Below, one piece after another: positions 11,455 to 21,536 of a stretch of DNA of 64,000 bases (positions are counted from its first letter, which is position 1; each line of letters opens with the position of its first letter). Below the pieces are notes generated by a model. That model was given only the letters and a program-made list of their open reading frames with translations. It made no database searches and was not told the DNA's origin. Source of the stretch: Triticum aestivum (lineage: Eukaryota; Streptophyta; Magnoliopsida; Poales; Poaceae); assembly GCF_018294505.1 (NCBI RefSeq), contig NC_057796.1, positions 274,247,079 through 274,311,078 of the forward strand. Direction: 5' to 3'. The position numbers were made by a program, and so were the translations under genes.

Positions 11455-13631
11455 GTTCTTCTTCTTCGGGATCCACATCATCTTGATGGGAATCTTTGGG
11501 TTGTAGTCGTACTTGATGAAGTAGAACTTGATGTAGTCTTGGGAACCCACTTGACCAAGGCCTTTGGAGCTTCTTCAAATGCATCAATCTCCTCTTGAAG
11601 CTTATCCTTGCCTTTTTGCTTGTGGTCTTGTGGTGGAAGATCATCTTGAGCTTGTGTCCCTTGGAAGGAAGTAGGATCATACTTCTCTTGTTGAGGAACA
11701 AACTTCGTCTTGGGGTATTGATCTTCTTCCCACTCGACTCCATTGGCATTGAACTTTCGTTCAAAACCAACACCTTGATTCTTCCGGTGCCTTCCTTGCT
11801 TACGTACAATTTCCTCAAATTGCTTACTTCCGGCCAGGCTCTTGTAAACACCTTTCTCTATAATTCCCTTCAACAAGCTATTTTCTTGCTCAAGTGTAAC
11901 TTGGCTAAGAGAATCATTAGTGGAATCAAGAGAACTACTAGAAGCAACAATATTGGATTTAGCATGATTATTGTTACTACTAGAAGAAGAATCTTTCTTG
12001 TTCTTGTTGCTAGATTTGACTTGTGGCATGTAAGTAGACAAGAGTAAATGCTTGGCAATGTAAGAAGAACTTTTCTTGCGAAGATCATCATTGATTGCCT
12101 TTAAAAACTCATGCCCTTGCTCAAGGTTGAGCTTTTCAAAGCGTAGCTTATCATGAGTCTTTAAAAGTTCTCGATGATCTTCCAAGGTAATCTCATGTGC
12201 TAACTTAAGAGTGTTTAGTTCTTTAGTTAGACGATCAATCTCCTTCTTATCATCATCATTAGTTTCATATTGATTAGCATGATTAATAGCAAGTTCATCA
12301 TAGTTTTCATCACTAGAGTTGTCAACAAGTAAATCATCATCACCTAGCAAATCATCTTCATCACTATTGAAATCAACATACTCGGGGTGTGTTACCATTG
12401 GGCCTTTAGCCATGAAGCATCTTCCAATTCCTTCATTTGGTGTGTCAAATATGTCGTAGGATTTGGTTGACACAAGTGCTAGACCGGCAACACCTTCATC
12501 TTGAGTATATTCGGAGTCGGAGTGATAACTTCTTTCGGAGTGATGGTCGGAGTCGGAGCCGGATACCCATTCACCAACATGAGCTTGATGTCTTTGTTTT
12601 GTGTAGCTCCTTTATGATTTGTCCTTCCTTTCTGAATCCTTGCTTCTCCGAGAGGTTCTTCGTTCAAAACGATCATCTCTACTCCTTCTCTCCTTGGTGG
12701 TGATTCTTCTCTCCTACTCCTTCTTTTGGGAGAATCTTCTCTTCTTTTGTACGGAGCAGTACACTCATTGGAGTAGTGTCCGGGTCTTCCACAATTGTAG
12801 CAATTACGCTCATGACTAGAAGATCTTTTGTCATTGTAGCATCTTGACTTGGAACTTCTTTCCTTGCTTCTATTCTTGTAGAACTTGTTGAAGTTCTTCA
12901 CCATTAGGCTCAATTCTTCATTGAAGGTTTGTTTCTCACTTGATGATGTGGGAGCATCGCATGAGGCTTTGTAAGCACCACTTGACTTGTTGTGAAGCTC
13001 TTCCTTGTCCTTGAGTGGCATCTCATGAGCACCAATTCTTCAATGACTTCTGTTGGCTTGAGATCTTTGTAATTGGGCATAATTTGGATCAATGTGCACA
13101 CGGTATCATATTTTCCATCCAAGGCTCTTAGGATCTTCTTGATGATGAATCTATCGGTCATCTCTTCACTTCCTAAGCCAGCAATCTCATTTGTGATGAG
13201 AGCAAGCCTTGAGTACATTTCAGCGACACCTTCACCATCCTTCATTTTGAACTTGTCAAGTTGACTTTGAAGCACATCCAATTTGGATTCCTTGACGGAG
13301 TCGGTACCTTCGTGCATATCAATCAAAGTATCCCAAATTTCCTTTGCATTCTCAAGACGGCTGATTTTGTTGAATTCTTTGGGGCACATTTCGTTGAAGA
13401 GGATATCGCAAGCTTAGCATTGTATTGCAGCATCTTCAACTCTTCCGCGGTAGCTTCACGGTTTGGTTCTCTCCCAATAAAGAATTCACCTTGCAAGCCA
13501 ATACACACAATAGCCCAAATGGCGGGGTTATGTCCAAGAATATGCATTTTCATCTTATGCTTCCAACTAGCAAAATTAGTACCATCAAAGTAAGGACCTC
13601 TACGGTGGTAATTTCCCTCGCTAGACGCCAT
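11455..13631 (-). pseudogene. Sirevirus gag with zinc knuckle (frameshifted)
   Basis: The Copia-type gag of sirevirus B is read leftwards from ATG 13631 (MASSEGNYHRRGPYFDG). Order: an N-terminal segment with the YFDGTNFASWKHKMKMHIL signature (13500-13631); the UBN2-like capsid core with 'WDTLIDMHEGTDSVKESKLD' (about 13270-13330); a CCHC zinc knuckle CYNCGRPGHYSNEC (about 12753-12794); an Arg/Ser-rich stretch; and a long acidic coiled-coil C-terminal part (11478-12473). Frame breaks near 13395, 13020 and 12480 split it into four open pieces. Large gag with an acidic C-terminal coiled coil is usual in sireviruses. No pol follows it. Confidence 0.78.
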
Positions 13632-13702
13632 ACTCTCCAAGGTTGTGAAACCAAGGCTATGATCATCAAAAGCTATGGAAATCAAGGCAAATGGAGACCG
13701 TA

Positions 13703-13714
13703 GCTCTGATACCA
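13703..13714 (-). other. Primer-binding site of sirevirus B
   Basis: TGGTATCAGAGC on the minus strand, a perfect match to the initiator-methionine tRNA primer complement, two bases inside the LTR end. Confidence 0.88.
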
Positions 13715-13716
13715 CT

Positions 13717-15387
13717 TGTAGGATCGGAAGTATGTCTAGAGGGGGGTGATTGCACTACTTGACCAAATAAAATCTAGCCTTTTCCCAATTTTAAGTCTTG
13801 GCAGATTTTAGCAGTTTTGCACAAGTAAAGCAATCAACCTACACATGCAATTCTAAGAGTATAGCAGCGGAATATAAAACAATTGCACATGAAGGTAAAG
13901 GGAGGAGTTTGAGGGAGCAAACGCAATGTAGACACGAAGATTTTTTATCCGTGGTTCCAATAGGTGGTGCTATCATACATCCACGTTGATGGAGACTTCA
14001 ACCCACGAAGGGTAACGGCTGCACGAGTCCACGGAGGGTTCCACCCACAAAGGGTCCACAAAGAAGCAACCTTGTCTATCCCACCATGGCCATCGCCCAC
14101 GAAGGACTTGCCTCACTAGGGTAGATCTTCACGAAGTAGGCGATCTCCTTGCCCGTACAAACTCCTTGGTTCAACTCCACAATCTTGATGGAGGCTCCCA
14201 AGTGACACCTAACCAATCTAGGAGACACCACTCTCCAAAAGGTAATAGATGGTGTGATGATGATGAACTCCTTGCTCTTGTGCTTCAAATGATAGTCTCC
14301 CCAACACTCAACTCTCTCTCACACACAGATTTGGATTTGGTGGAAAGATGATTTGAGTGGAAAGCAACTTGGGGAAGGCTAGAGATCAAGATTTATGTGG
14401 TTGGAATGGAAGATCTTGGTCTCAACACAAGTGTAGGTGGTTCTCTCTTAGAAAATGTATGTTGGAAGTGTAGGCATGTTCTGATGGCTCTCTTCACAAA
14501 TGAAGAGTGGGTGGAGGGGTATATATAGCCTCCACACAAAATCTAACTGTTACACACAATTTACCAAACTCGGTGGGACCGAATCAGAAAACTCGGTCGG
14601 ACCGATTTAGTTCAAAATGTGAACGTTAGGATTTTTGGTGGGACCAACACGTCAACTCGGTGGGACCGATTTCATTAGGGTTAGGGCATAACGTAATCTC
14701 GGTGGGACCGATTACACAAACTCGGTGGGACCGATTTCGGTAATAAGCTAACCAGAGAGTTGGTCAGGCGAACTCGGTGGGACCGATTCGCTCATCTCGG
14801 TTGGACCGGAATGTTACGAAGGGGAAACAGAGAGTTTGCATTGTGAACTCGGTGGGACCAATCGCTCATCTTGGTTAGACCAAAACGTTACGAAGGGAAA
14901 CAGAGAGTTTGCAATCCCATCTCGGTGAGACCGAGATCCCTATCCGTGAGACCGAAGTGACTAGGGTTTTGTGGCAATGGCTATGTAACTGAACTCGGTG
15001 GCGTCGGATATAAAGTTTCGGTGGGTCCGAGTTTTACTTTTGGTTTGGGACAAATGTGGATGTGAGAAAGTGGTTGAGGGTTTTGGAGCATATCACTGAG
15101 CATTTTGAGCAAGAAACCCATTAAACAACACCTCATCCCCTTTCACTAGTATTGGCTTTCCTATGGACTCAATGCGATCTTGGATCACTAAAATGAAAAT
15201 GTAGAGTCTTGAGCTTTAGAGCTTGAGCCAAACTTTTGTCCTTAGCATTTTGAGGGGTCCACATTTCTAATCCATGCCATGCCAATCATTGAACTTTCTT
15301 GAAATATTTATCTTGAAATAGCATTAGTTCAATGAGCTATATGTTGTTAATAATTACCAAAACCACCTAGGGATAGTTGCACTTTCA
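13717..15387 (-). mobile_element. Sirevirus B 5' LTR (Maximus-like)
   Basis: A 1671-bp LTR on the minus strand, TGAAAGTGCAACTATCCCTA at its start (right end) and CCGATCCTACA at its end (left end). It is homologous to 3021-4703. It has a TATA box at 14520-14527 and a dense array of CGGTnnnACCG palindromes at 14565-15035. The outer flank is AAGGT (15388-15392). Confidence 0.88.
14565..15035. repeat. Array of CGGTnnnACCG palindromes (LTR B)
   Basis: More than a dozen units such as ctcggtgggaccgatt follow the same order as in LTR A. Local differences in the centre triplet and a few broken arms (for example ttggttagaccaaa) show independent decay since the two elements diverged. Confidence 0.85.
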
Positions 15388-16290
15388 AAGGTTGCGGTCC
15401 TCATGGGCGCCTCGGCTGGTCATGGGGAGGTCGGCGGCCACGTGCTTTGCGCAGGCGCGGCGGCGGCATCGCTCGAGGAGAGAGATCCGAGAGGGAGAGA
15501 GGCGAGCGAGGGGAACAAGAGGAGGAGGGCTCTAGGGTTTCGGGGACGCCCGGGAGGGGCTTTGTAGGCGGGGGCAGGGGACGGATGGCCCCCACGCATG
15601 ACCATCACCAGCGGATGGTCGCCACGGCCCCCCTGTCCCCTGTAGCGAGAGGAACAGGACAAGTGGGGGGCTGGGCCTTTCGTGTAGCTAGCTGGGCCAA
15701 AGTGCCCAGTAGTACCTCCCTCCCTTTTCTGATTCTATTTTTATAACTCTATTTTGCATATTAATTTGTTAGCAAACAAGTTTTGTAAAAAGTGTAGATG
15801 GCCATATAAATAGTATGGCAATATTCGGCACTGCCACAAAAAGTCTGGTACCCAAATAACTTAGGTTGTTATTTTATAAATTATAAAAGGCTTTTAATTA
15901 ATTGCTTAAGCCACTGTTTTAGTTACTTTGAGCATTTAAACACTTTACGAAAATGTTGGCTCACCACCAATATTAACAAATGATTGCTTGCCACATGATG
16001 AACACTTTAGTTTGCAAGTTTGAGAAATTTGAATTTTGGACTTAAATCCAAATTTGAATTTGAATTATGACTTGGATCAAATAAGGTTTAGCAACAGTAA
16101 TGTGATGACATGGCATCATTGGCAGAAGGTTACTGTAGCTTAAATATCCAGCCATTACAGTCATCACCTTCTAAAAATAAGTGCCAGTACCTGAGAGCAC
16201 TATTGCCATGCAGATGCATTCTGTGTAGGTAATGTTGGGTGCATCATGACTGGATCTTTTCTGCCATGAATTACAATGTTTAGTCACTAC
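15388..16290. other. Unclassified 0.9-kb segment, possibly an LTR fragment
   Basis: A GC-rich part (15395-15720) is followed by A/T-rich sequence with repeated 'aaatttgaattt' text (16020-16075). Small reading frames on the minus strand in the GC-rich part look like composition artefacts. The profile (A/T-rich U3, GC-rich leader) resembles a minus-strand Gypsy LTR fragment lying in Athila element B and cut by sirevirus B, but I cannot define its ends. Confidence 0.3.
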
Positions 16291-16526
16291 TTGAACTTTG
16301 GAGGTGCTCCGCATTTATGTTTTGCGGTCTCAGAAAGGGCTAGCGAGATACCACTATTGTCATATTATATCATGGTTGTTTTGATAATGTGTTGTTGATT
16401 GAGATATCTTATTATTGCTCACTAGCTGATTATGTCATTGATATGAGTTAATATAATTTTTAAGAGTTATTGTCGGCATGGTTAGTTATAATATTGACTG
16501 AAAACCGGGGTGTTGTTTAAGCTTAT
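16291..16526 (+). mobile_element. Athila element B, 3' internal region, part 1
   Basis: A short A/T-rich segment ending '...gtgttgtttaagcttat'. It joins without loss to 29845 ('ttatgcaaagaagagc...') once the chromovirus and one copy of its CTTAT target are removed. The joined text runs into the polypurine tract and LTR at 29949, so both pieces belong to one plus-strand Athila element. Confidence 0.6.
16522..16526. repeat. Target-site duplication CTTAT (left)
   Basis: CTTAT directly precedes the chromovirus 5' LTR and is repeated exactly at 29840-29844 after the 3' LTR. Confidence 0.95.
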
Positions 16527-17879
16527 TGTAACACCCTGGGAATCATGCTACAGTAACTCCCTGTGATTAAGCTAATCATGTTGCTAAACAGGGCTTGATC
16601 ACATTTGAATCACCTTCCTTTCTAACTCCTAGTTCAAACTTCAAATATAATTAAAGTGAAAAATAAAAGTTTTCAAAAACTCAAACAAAAATGTTCAGTG
16701 GGTGCCAAATATTACACTGGTAATTATGGTGGAGAGAACACATTTTTATAAAATGCCTAAATGCTTTAAAATGAAATAAAACAGAAAAGGAAATAAACAA
16801 ATAAGAGAAGACAGAAAACAAAACAGAAAAAGAAAACAAAGGGTAAAGGGCCCGCTTCCCCCCCCCACTGGACCCGCGGCCCAAACCCCCCCCCCCCCCC
16901 GGGCCCAAGCTGGGCCGCCACCCGCAGCCGCGCCCCGGCCCAGCCCACCTCCCCCCCCCCCCGTGTCCCCTTCCCGTTCCCCCGACCGGGTCGGAACAGG
17001 GCGCGTCGCCGCCGAACCCCCTCGCCGGCGGTGAACCCCGCGAGAGGATAAGGGCGCCAGCGGCCCCGCTCCCTCGGGCCTCTCTCCCACTCACCCCGCT
17101 CCTCCCTCGGCCTCTGCGCCTCTCCCCCCGGATCCGCGCCGCTCCCCTCTTCCCCACGCCCGACGCGCTCGCCGCCGTTCCCGTCGTTCACGCGGCCACC
17201 GTGCCCCACTCGCCACCTCGCCGTGCCGTACGACGTCGCCGCCCTCGACTACATCCCCTCCGCCTCTCCGCCGAAGCTCGGAGCCACTGCATCGGCCTCC
17301 CCGAGCTCGCCTTCATCTTCGGACGCCGGCGACCCCCTTCTTCCCCGGCGACGACCTGCTGCTCCTAAGCACCCACGGGCCTTTCTTGCGCCGCGCGGTG
17401 AGCTCCTCTACCTCCTACCCCTCTCCGCTAGCTCGCTCGCGCTCCGTAGCTGCTTCCCCGCGCGCGCCCGAACGCCACGCCGCGGAGCTCGCCGCCGGCG
17501 TGTCTCCGGTGACCAAATGGTCACGGGCGTTGGCCCGCTAGTCCGACCGCACCGTGCCGCACCCACCTAGCTAGCTAGTTCGGCCGTTCGCGCGCTCTAG
17601 CGTAGCTTCCGTCGGGCACCCGTAGCACCTCGCCGCCGGCGAGCTTGTAGCGGTCGTCCCCGGCCGTTCCAGCCCCTCCGACCACCGCCGTTGGACGCGC
17701 GACGTCGAGCCGCGTCGAACGCGCCCAGCCACGCCTCCGGAGACCCCCTGTACGTGAAACCCGCGCCCCTCCCGAGCCGCGCCGCCGTGCGTTTGGTCGC
17801 CGGCGATACTCCGGCGCCGGCCGCCGACGTGGCACACCTGGGGCCACCCCTGGGTCACTGCCAGTGGCCCCCACGGGCC

Positions 17880-18165
17880 CAGTTGACTGGGTTGACCCAG
17901 TCAACTGCTGACTGGGCAGGCCCAGTCACTGACATGCGGGCCCCGCCGCAAAAATTAAAAAAAAAAGAAAATGTTTTATAAATAAAAATAATTAGTTTAA
18001 TTAATCTCTCACTGACAGGTGGGCCCAGTAGTTAATTAACTAAAAACTAATTAGTTTAATCCTCTGTTAACCCACTGTCTATGACAGGTGGGTCCCCCTT
18101 GTCAGTTTGACCAGTCAACCCGGACTGTTGACCGCTGACGTCACTCATACGTCATGCTGACGTCA
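17880..18165. promoter_or_regulatory. Cluster of TTGAC (W-box-like) and TGACGTCA sites in the LTR
   Basis: A perfect 28-bp palindrome (17880-17907; arms CAGTTGACTGGG and CCCAGTCAACTG around TTGA) is followed by further TTGAC cores near 18108, 18115 (reverse) and 18127. Two perfect TGACGTCA palindromes lie at 18136-18143 and 18158-18165. TTGAC is the core bound by WRKY factors and TGACGTCA by TGA/CREB-type bZIP factors. The same block is present in the 3' LTR (about 27450-27737). Regulatory function is inferred. Confidence 0.5.
17977..17984 (+). promoter_or_regulatory. Candidate TATA box in the chromovirus LTR
   Basis: TATAAATA in an A-rich context, copied at 27550-27557 in the 3' LTR. It lies upstream of both exon-like segments of the LTR. 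An alternative TATA candidate exists near 16746. Confidence 0.35.
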
Positions 18166-18536
18166 TATCCCTTTTTCTGTTAATTAAATAATTCCAGAAA
18201 TTCAAATAAACTTTGAAAATTCATATCTTTTAAACCGTAACTCGGATGAAAATGTTTTCTATATGAAAGTTGCTCAGAACGACGAGACGAATCCGAATAC
18301 GCAGTCCGTTCGTCCACCACACCTCCCTAACCTATCGAACTAGCAACTTTCCCCCTCCGGTCCGTCTGTCCGAAAACGCGAAACATCGGGAATACCTCCC
18401 GGATGTTCCCCCCCTTCACCGGTACCACCTACTGTCGCGTTAGGACACCCCTAGCACCGCTCACTGTCATGTCACGCATCGTCATGCTTATGTTTGCATT
18501 GTATTTACTGTTTCTTCCCCCTCTTCTCTCCGGTAG

Positions 18537-19972
18537 ACTACGAGACCGACACTGCTGCTGCCCAGTTCGACTACGGAGTCGACGACCCCTCCTACTTGCC
18601 AGAGCAACCAGGCAAGCCCCCCCCCTTGATCACCAGATATCGCCTACTCTACTCTCTACTGCTTGCATTAGAGTAGTGTAGCATGTTACTGCTTTCGATA
18701 TCCTATTCTGATGCATAGCCTATCCTTGCTACTACTGTTGATACCTTTACCTGCAATCCTACATGCTTAGTCTAGGATGCTAGATTTCCATCAGTGGCCC
18801 TACATTCTTGTCCGTCTGCTGTGCTATACTATCGGGCCGTGATCACCTGGGCGGTGATCACGGGCATATACTTATATACTATATACATGACACATGTGAT
18901 GACTAAAGTCGGGTCGGCTCGTAGGAGTACCCGCAAGTGGATCTTTGTGGCGGAGCGACAGGGCAGGTTGAGACCGCCTAGGTAAGAGGTGGGCCTGGCC
19001 CTGGTCGGCGTTCGCGGATACTTAACACGCTTAACGAGATCTTGGTATTTGATCTGAGTCTGGCCATTTGGTCTATACGCACTAACCATCTACGTGGGAG
19101 TAGTTATGGGTATCCCGACGTCGTGGTATCAGCCGAAGCTCTTTTGACGTCAGCGACTGAGTGGCGCGCGCCGTGTTGGACCGCTTTGACGTAACCGCCG
19201 TGATCGTGTGGGTTGCTAGGTCTGCTCGCGGCCGCGTTCGCAACGTGCAGGTGTGCATAGGGCGATGGGCCCAGACCCCTGCGCGCATAGGTTTAGACCG
19301 GCGTGCTGACCTCTCTGTTGAGCCTAGGTGGGGCTGCGACGTGTTGATCTTACGAGGCCGGGCATGACCCAGAAAAGTGTGTCCGGCCAATTGGGATCGA
19401 GCGTGTTGGGTTATGTGGTGCACCCCTGCAGGGAAGTTTATCTATTCGAATAGCCGTGTCCCTCGGTAAAAGGACGACCCGGAGTTGTACCTTGAGCTTA
19501 TGACAACTAGAACTGGATACTGAATAAAATACACCCTTCCAAGTGCCAGATACAACCCGGTGATCGCTCTCTAACAGGGCGACGAGGAGGGGATTGCCGG
19601 GTAGGATTATGCTATGCGATGCTACTTGGAGGACTTCAATCTACTCTCTTCTATATGCTGCAAGATGGAGATGTCCAGAAGCGTAGTCTTCGACAGGACT
19701 AGCTATCCCCCTCTTATTCCGGCATTCTGCAGTTCAGTCCACTGATATGCCTCTTTACACATATACCCATGCATATGTAGTGTAGCTCCTTGCTTGCGAG
19801 TACTTTGGATGAGTACTCACGGTTGCTTTTCTCCCTCTTTTCCCCTTTCTATATCGGATTGTCGCAATCAGATGTTGGAGTTCAGGAGCCAGACGCCACC
19901 GTCGACGACGACACCTACGACACTGGAGGTGCCTACTACTACGTGCAGGCCGCTGACGACGACCAGGAGTAG
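18537..19972 (+). CDS. LTR-embedded two-exon acidic mini-ORF (5' LTR copy)
   Basis: Two coding-like segments inside the LTR. The first (18537-18611) follows a long pyrimidine tract and the acceptor ...ctctccggtag. It reads YETDTAAAQFDYGVDDPSYL and stops at a GC-type donor, CCAG|GCAAGC. The second (19872-19972) follows ...tttctatatcggattgtcgcaatcag and reads VGVQEPDATVDDDTYDTGGA onward to a TAG at 19970. Joining them keeps the frame, a split Asp codon spanning the junction. The product is rich in Asp, Glu and Tyr, of no family I know. The first exon is not fixed; an ATG at 18403 could join in frame through a weak donor. The intron and the coding status are inferred. Confidence 0.35.
18837..18863. 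repeat. Hairpin in chromovirus LTR
   Basis: Perfect 11-bp arms CCGTGATCACC and GGTGATCACGG around TGGGC, unchanged in the 3' LTR near 28409-28435. Confidence 0.7.
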
Positions 19973-20269
19973 TTAGGAGGTCCCAGGCAGGAGGCCTTGC
20001 CTTTTCGATCGTTGCTACTTTTGTGCTAGCCTTCTTAAGGCAAACTTGTTTAACTTATGTCTGTACTCAGATATTGTTGCTTCCGCTGACTCGTCTATGA
20101 TCGAGCACTTGTATTCGAGCCCTCGAGGCCCCTGGCTTGTATTATGATGCTTGTATGACTTATTTATGTTTTAGAGTTGTGTTGTGATATCTTCCCGTGA
20201 GTCCCTGATCGTGATCGTACACATTTGCGTGCATGATTAGTGTACGGTCAAATCGGGGGCGTCACAAGT

Positions 20270-20282
20270 TGGTATCAGAGCC
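20270..20282 (+). other. Chromovirus primer-binding site
   Basis: TGGTATCAGAGCC, the initiator-methionine tRNA primer site, three bases after the LTR end. It is intact. Confidence 0.93.
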
Positions 20283-20600
20283 GACTGCCTGTAGGAACCC
20301 CCCTTCCACACTCCTTGGCCGAAGTCGAGTCTAGACATTGCAAAACTTTTACTAACATGGCTGTGCGGCTTACGGGCCCACGTCGCCATTGGGTGGTACT
20401 AGGATCTTTTACTCCTCGACCTTTACTCTGGGACTCTGAACTCTCTTCTACTCGGGTTAAACGAATTTACTAACTCTAACACTAGGATCCCGTGACCGCG
20501 TTCACCCCAAAGATGGATAAGCCATAGTTGTTTCTTAGAATAGTATTTTGAACAATTCACACACTGTCATTTGACTCCTTTGAAACGTCTTTGCTTTCAG

Positions 20601-21359
20601 ATGGAACCCACGAGGCAGGTCGTTCGCCACACGATGGCCATTGGTGCCTCGGGATCACCTGCGGTGCTAGCTGAGATGATGACCTATCTGGGTTATCGCT
20701 GGCACCCTGAGTTCACCGTCTACGAGGAGTACCAGGACTTTAACCAGGAGCAGTACCGTGCCATCGTCCACCTCTACTCTCGGGAGTACGACTCCACTAC
20801 TGTGCTGCACACCGCACATGGTGTTGGTGTGACCATCGATATGGCTGTCCACGATGCAGCCTATGCTGCTCTGACACGTCTTCGTGGAGAGTATCAGGAG
20901 TTGGACACCTCCCCTTTCAGGCACATTGCTATCGCCTCTGATGTTGGTGCGGAGGGATACTATACTGCTGCCTACTCCACTGTCACCCGGGAGCCCTTCT
21001 ACCATCAGCACCTGGTTCTGCATGCTGATGGGCTGGATCGAGCTAACCGAGCTCTTCGCCACGAGATGTACACCACCCGTCAGCACCTTTACCGTGCTCT
21101 GACGCTGCTGCACCCCTTTGTCCGATCTGGACAGGTACCGCGTGCTGCGATCTACCCAGCCAGGACCGTGATGCCCCACGGTGTTGGTTGGCCAGAGGTG
21201 GGAGGCTACTCTCCCGCACTTGGTTCTCTTCTGCCACCTGAGCGTCGGGCTCTACACCTGAGTATCCGCGGCCCCCAGTCTGCTGACGTGGAGAGCTATC
21301 CGTTGCCTCACTACCAGCTGTCGGGCTACGATTACCTCCACAGTACCTCTTGGGACTGA
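20601..21359 (+). CDS. Accessory ORF upstream of gag, dsRBD-like N-terminal domain
   Basis: An open frame of 252 codons plus stop between the primer-binding site and gag. I place the start at the ATG directly following the acceptor-like ctttgctttcag (20589-20600); an ATG 30 bases upstream (20571) is also in frame. Residues about 20-94 follow the pattern of a double-stranded-RNA-binding domain: helix SPAVLAEMMTYLGY, then P36-E-F, strands around Y52-L58 and T66-H70, H-G-V-G (73-76), and A82...AA(86-87)...AL(90-91). The basic KKxAK stretch at the second helix is missing, so RNA binding is uncertain. The remaining 150 residues match nothing I know. The ORF ends with TGA 238 bases before the M at 21598. 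Function unknown; a silencing suppressor or RNA chaperone are guesses. Confidence 0.7.
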   Translation: MEPTRQVVRHTMAIGASGSPAVLAEMMTYLGYRWHPEFTVYEEYQDFNQEQYRAIVHLYSREYDSTTVLHTAHGVGVTIDMAVHDAAYAALTRLRGEYQELDTSPFRHIAIASDVGAEGYYTAAYSTVTREPFYHQHLVLHADGLDRANRALRHEMYTTRQHLYRALTLLHPFVRSGQVPRAAIYPARTVMPHGVGWPEVGGYSPALGSLLPPERRALHLSIRGPQSADVESYPLPHYQLSGYDYLHSTSWD

Positions 21360-21536
21360 TGTAGGCTTGCTTGTAGTATTAGTTTCAGTCGCCGCGAGCC
21401 TGTGTGCCGCCTATGATGTTTTAGTCTATGTACTGAACTCTGTGTACTGAACTCTATGCATGACCCCTTTTGTAACTATGCCGACTACTATGTAGTAGCC
21501 ATCGTGCTCCTTTCAATTATGCATGTTTCATCATGA

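Larger units (their letters stand above)
16527..20266 (+). mobile_element. Chromovirus 5' LTR (3740 bp)
   Basis: Begins TGTAACACCCTGGGAATCAT and ends GGGGGCGTCACA. It contains, in order: an A/T-rich start; a C-homopolymer and GC-rich block (16855-17860) that looks like a plant gene leader; a TTGAC/TGACGTCA-rich block (17880-18165); two exon-like coding segments (18537-18611 and 19872-19972); and an 11-bp-arm hairpin (18837-18863). Two TATA candidates are tataaa at about 16746-16751 and TATAAATA at 17977-17984; I cannot tell which is used. Confidence 0.93.

Noticed and set aside
16681..17209. Long minus-strand frames rich in Gly and Arg in the LTR
   Set aside because: They arise from C homopolymers and change frame between the two LTR copies as the C runs change length.
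17223..17570. 115-codon open frame in the GC-rich block of both chromovirus LTRs (also 26794-27141)
   Set aside because: It starts at GTG, overlaps open frames on the other strand, and has a Pro/Ser/Ala/Arg composition explained by GC content. Identity between copies only reflects LTR duplication.
20667..21179. 170-codon minus-strand frame opposite the accessory ORF
   Set aside because: Shadow of a strong GC-biased coding frame; no start context and no family resemblance.
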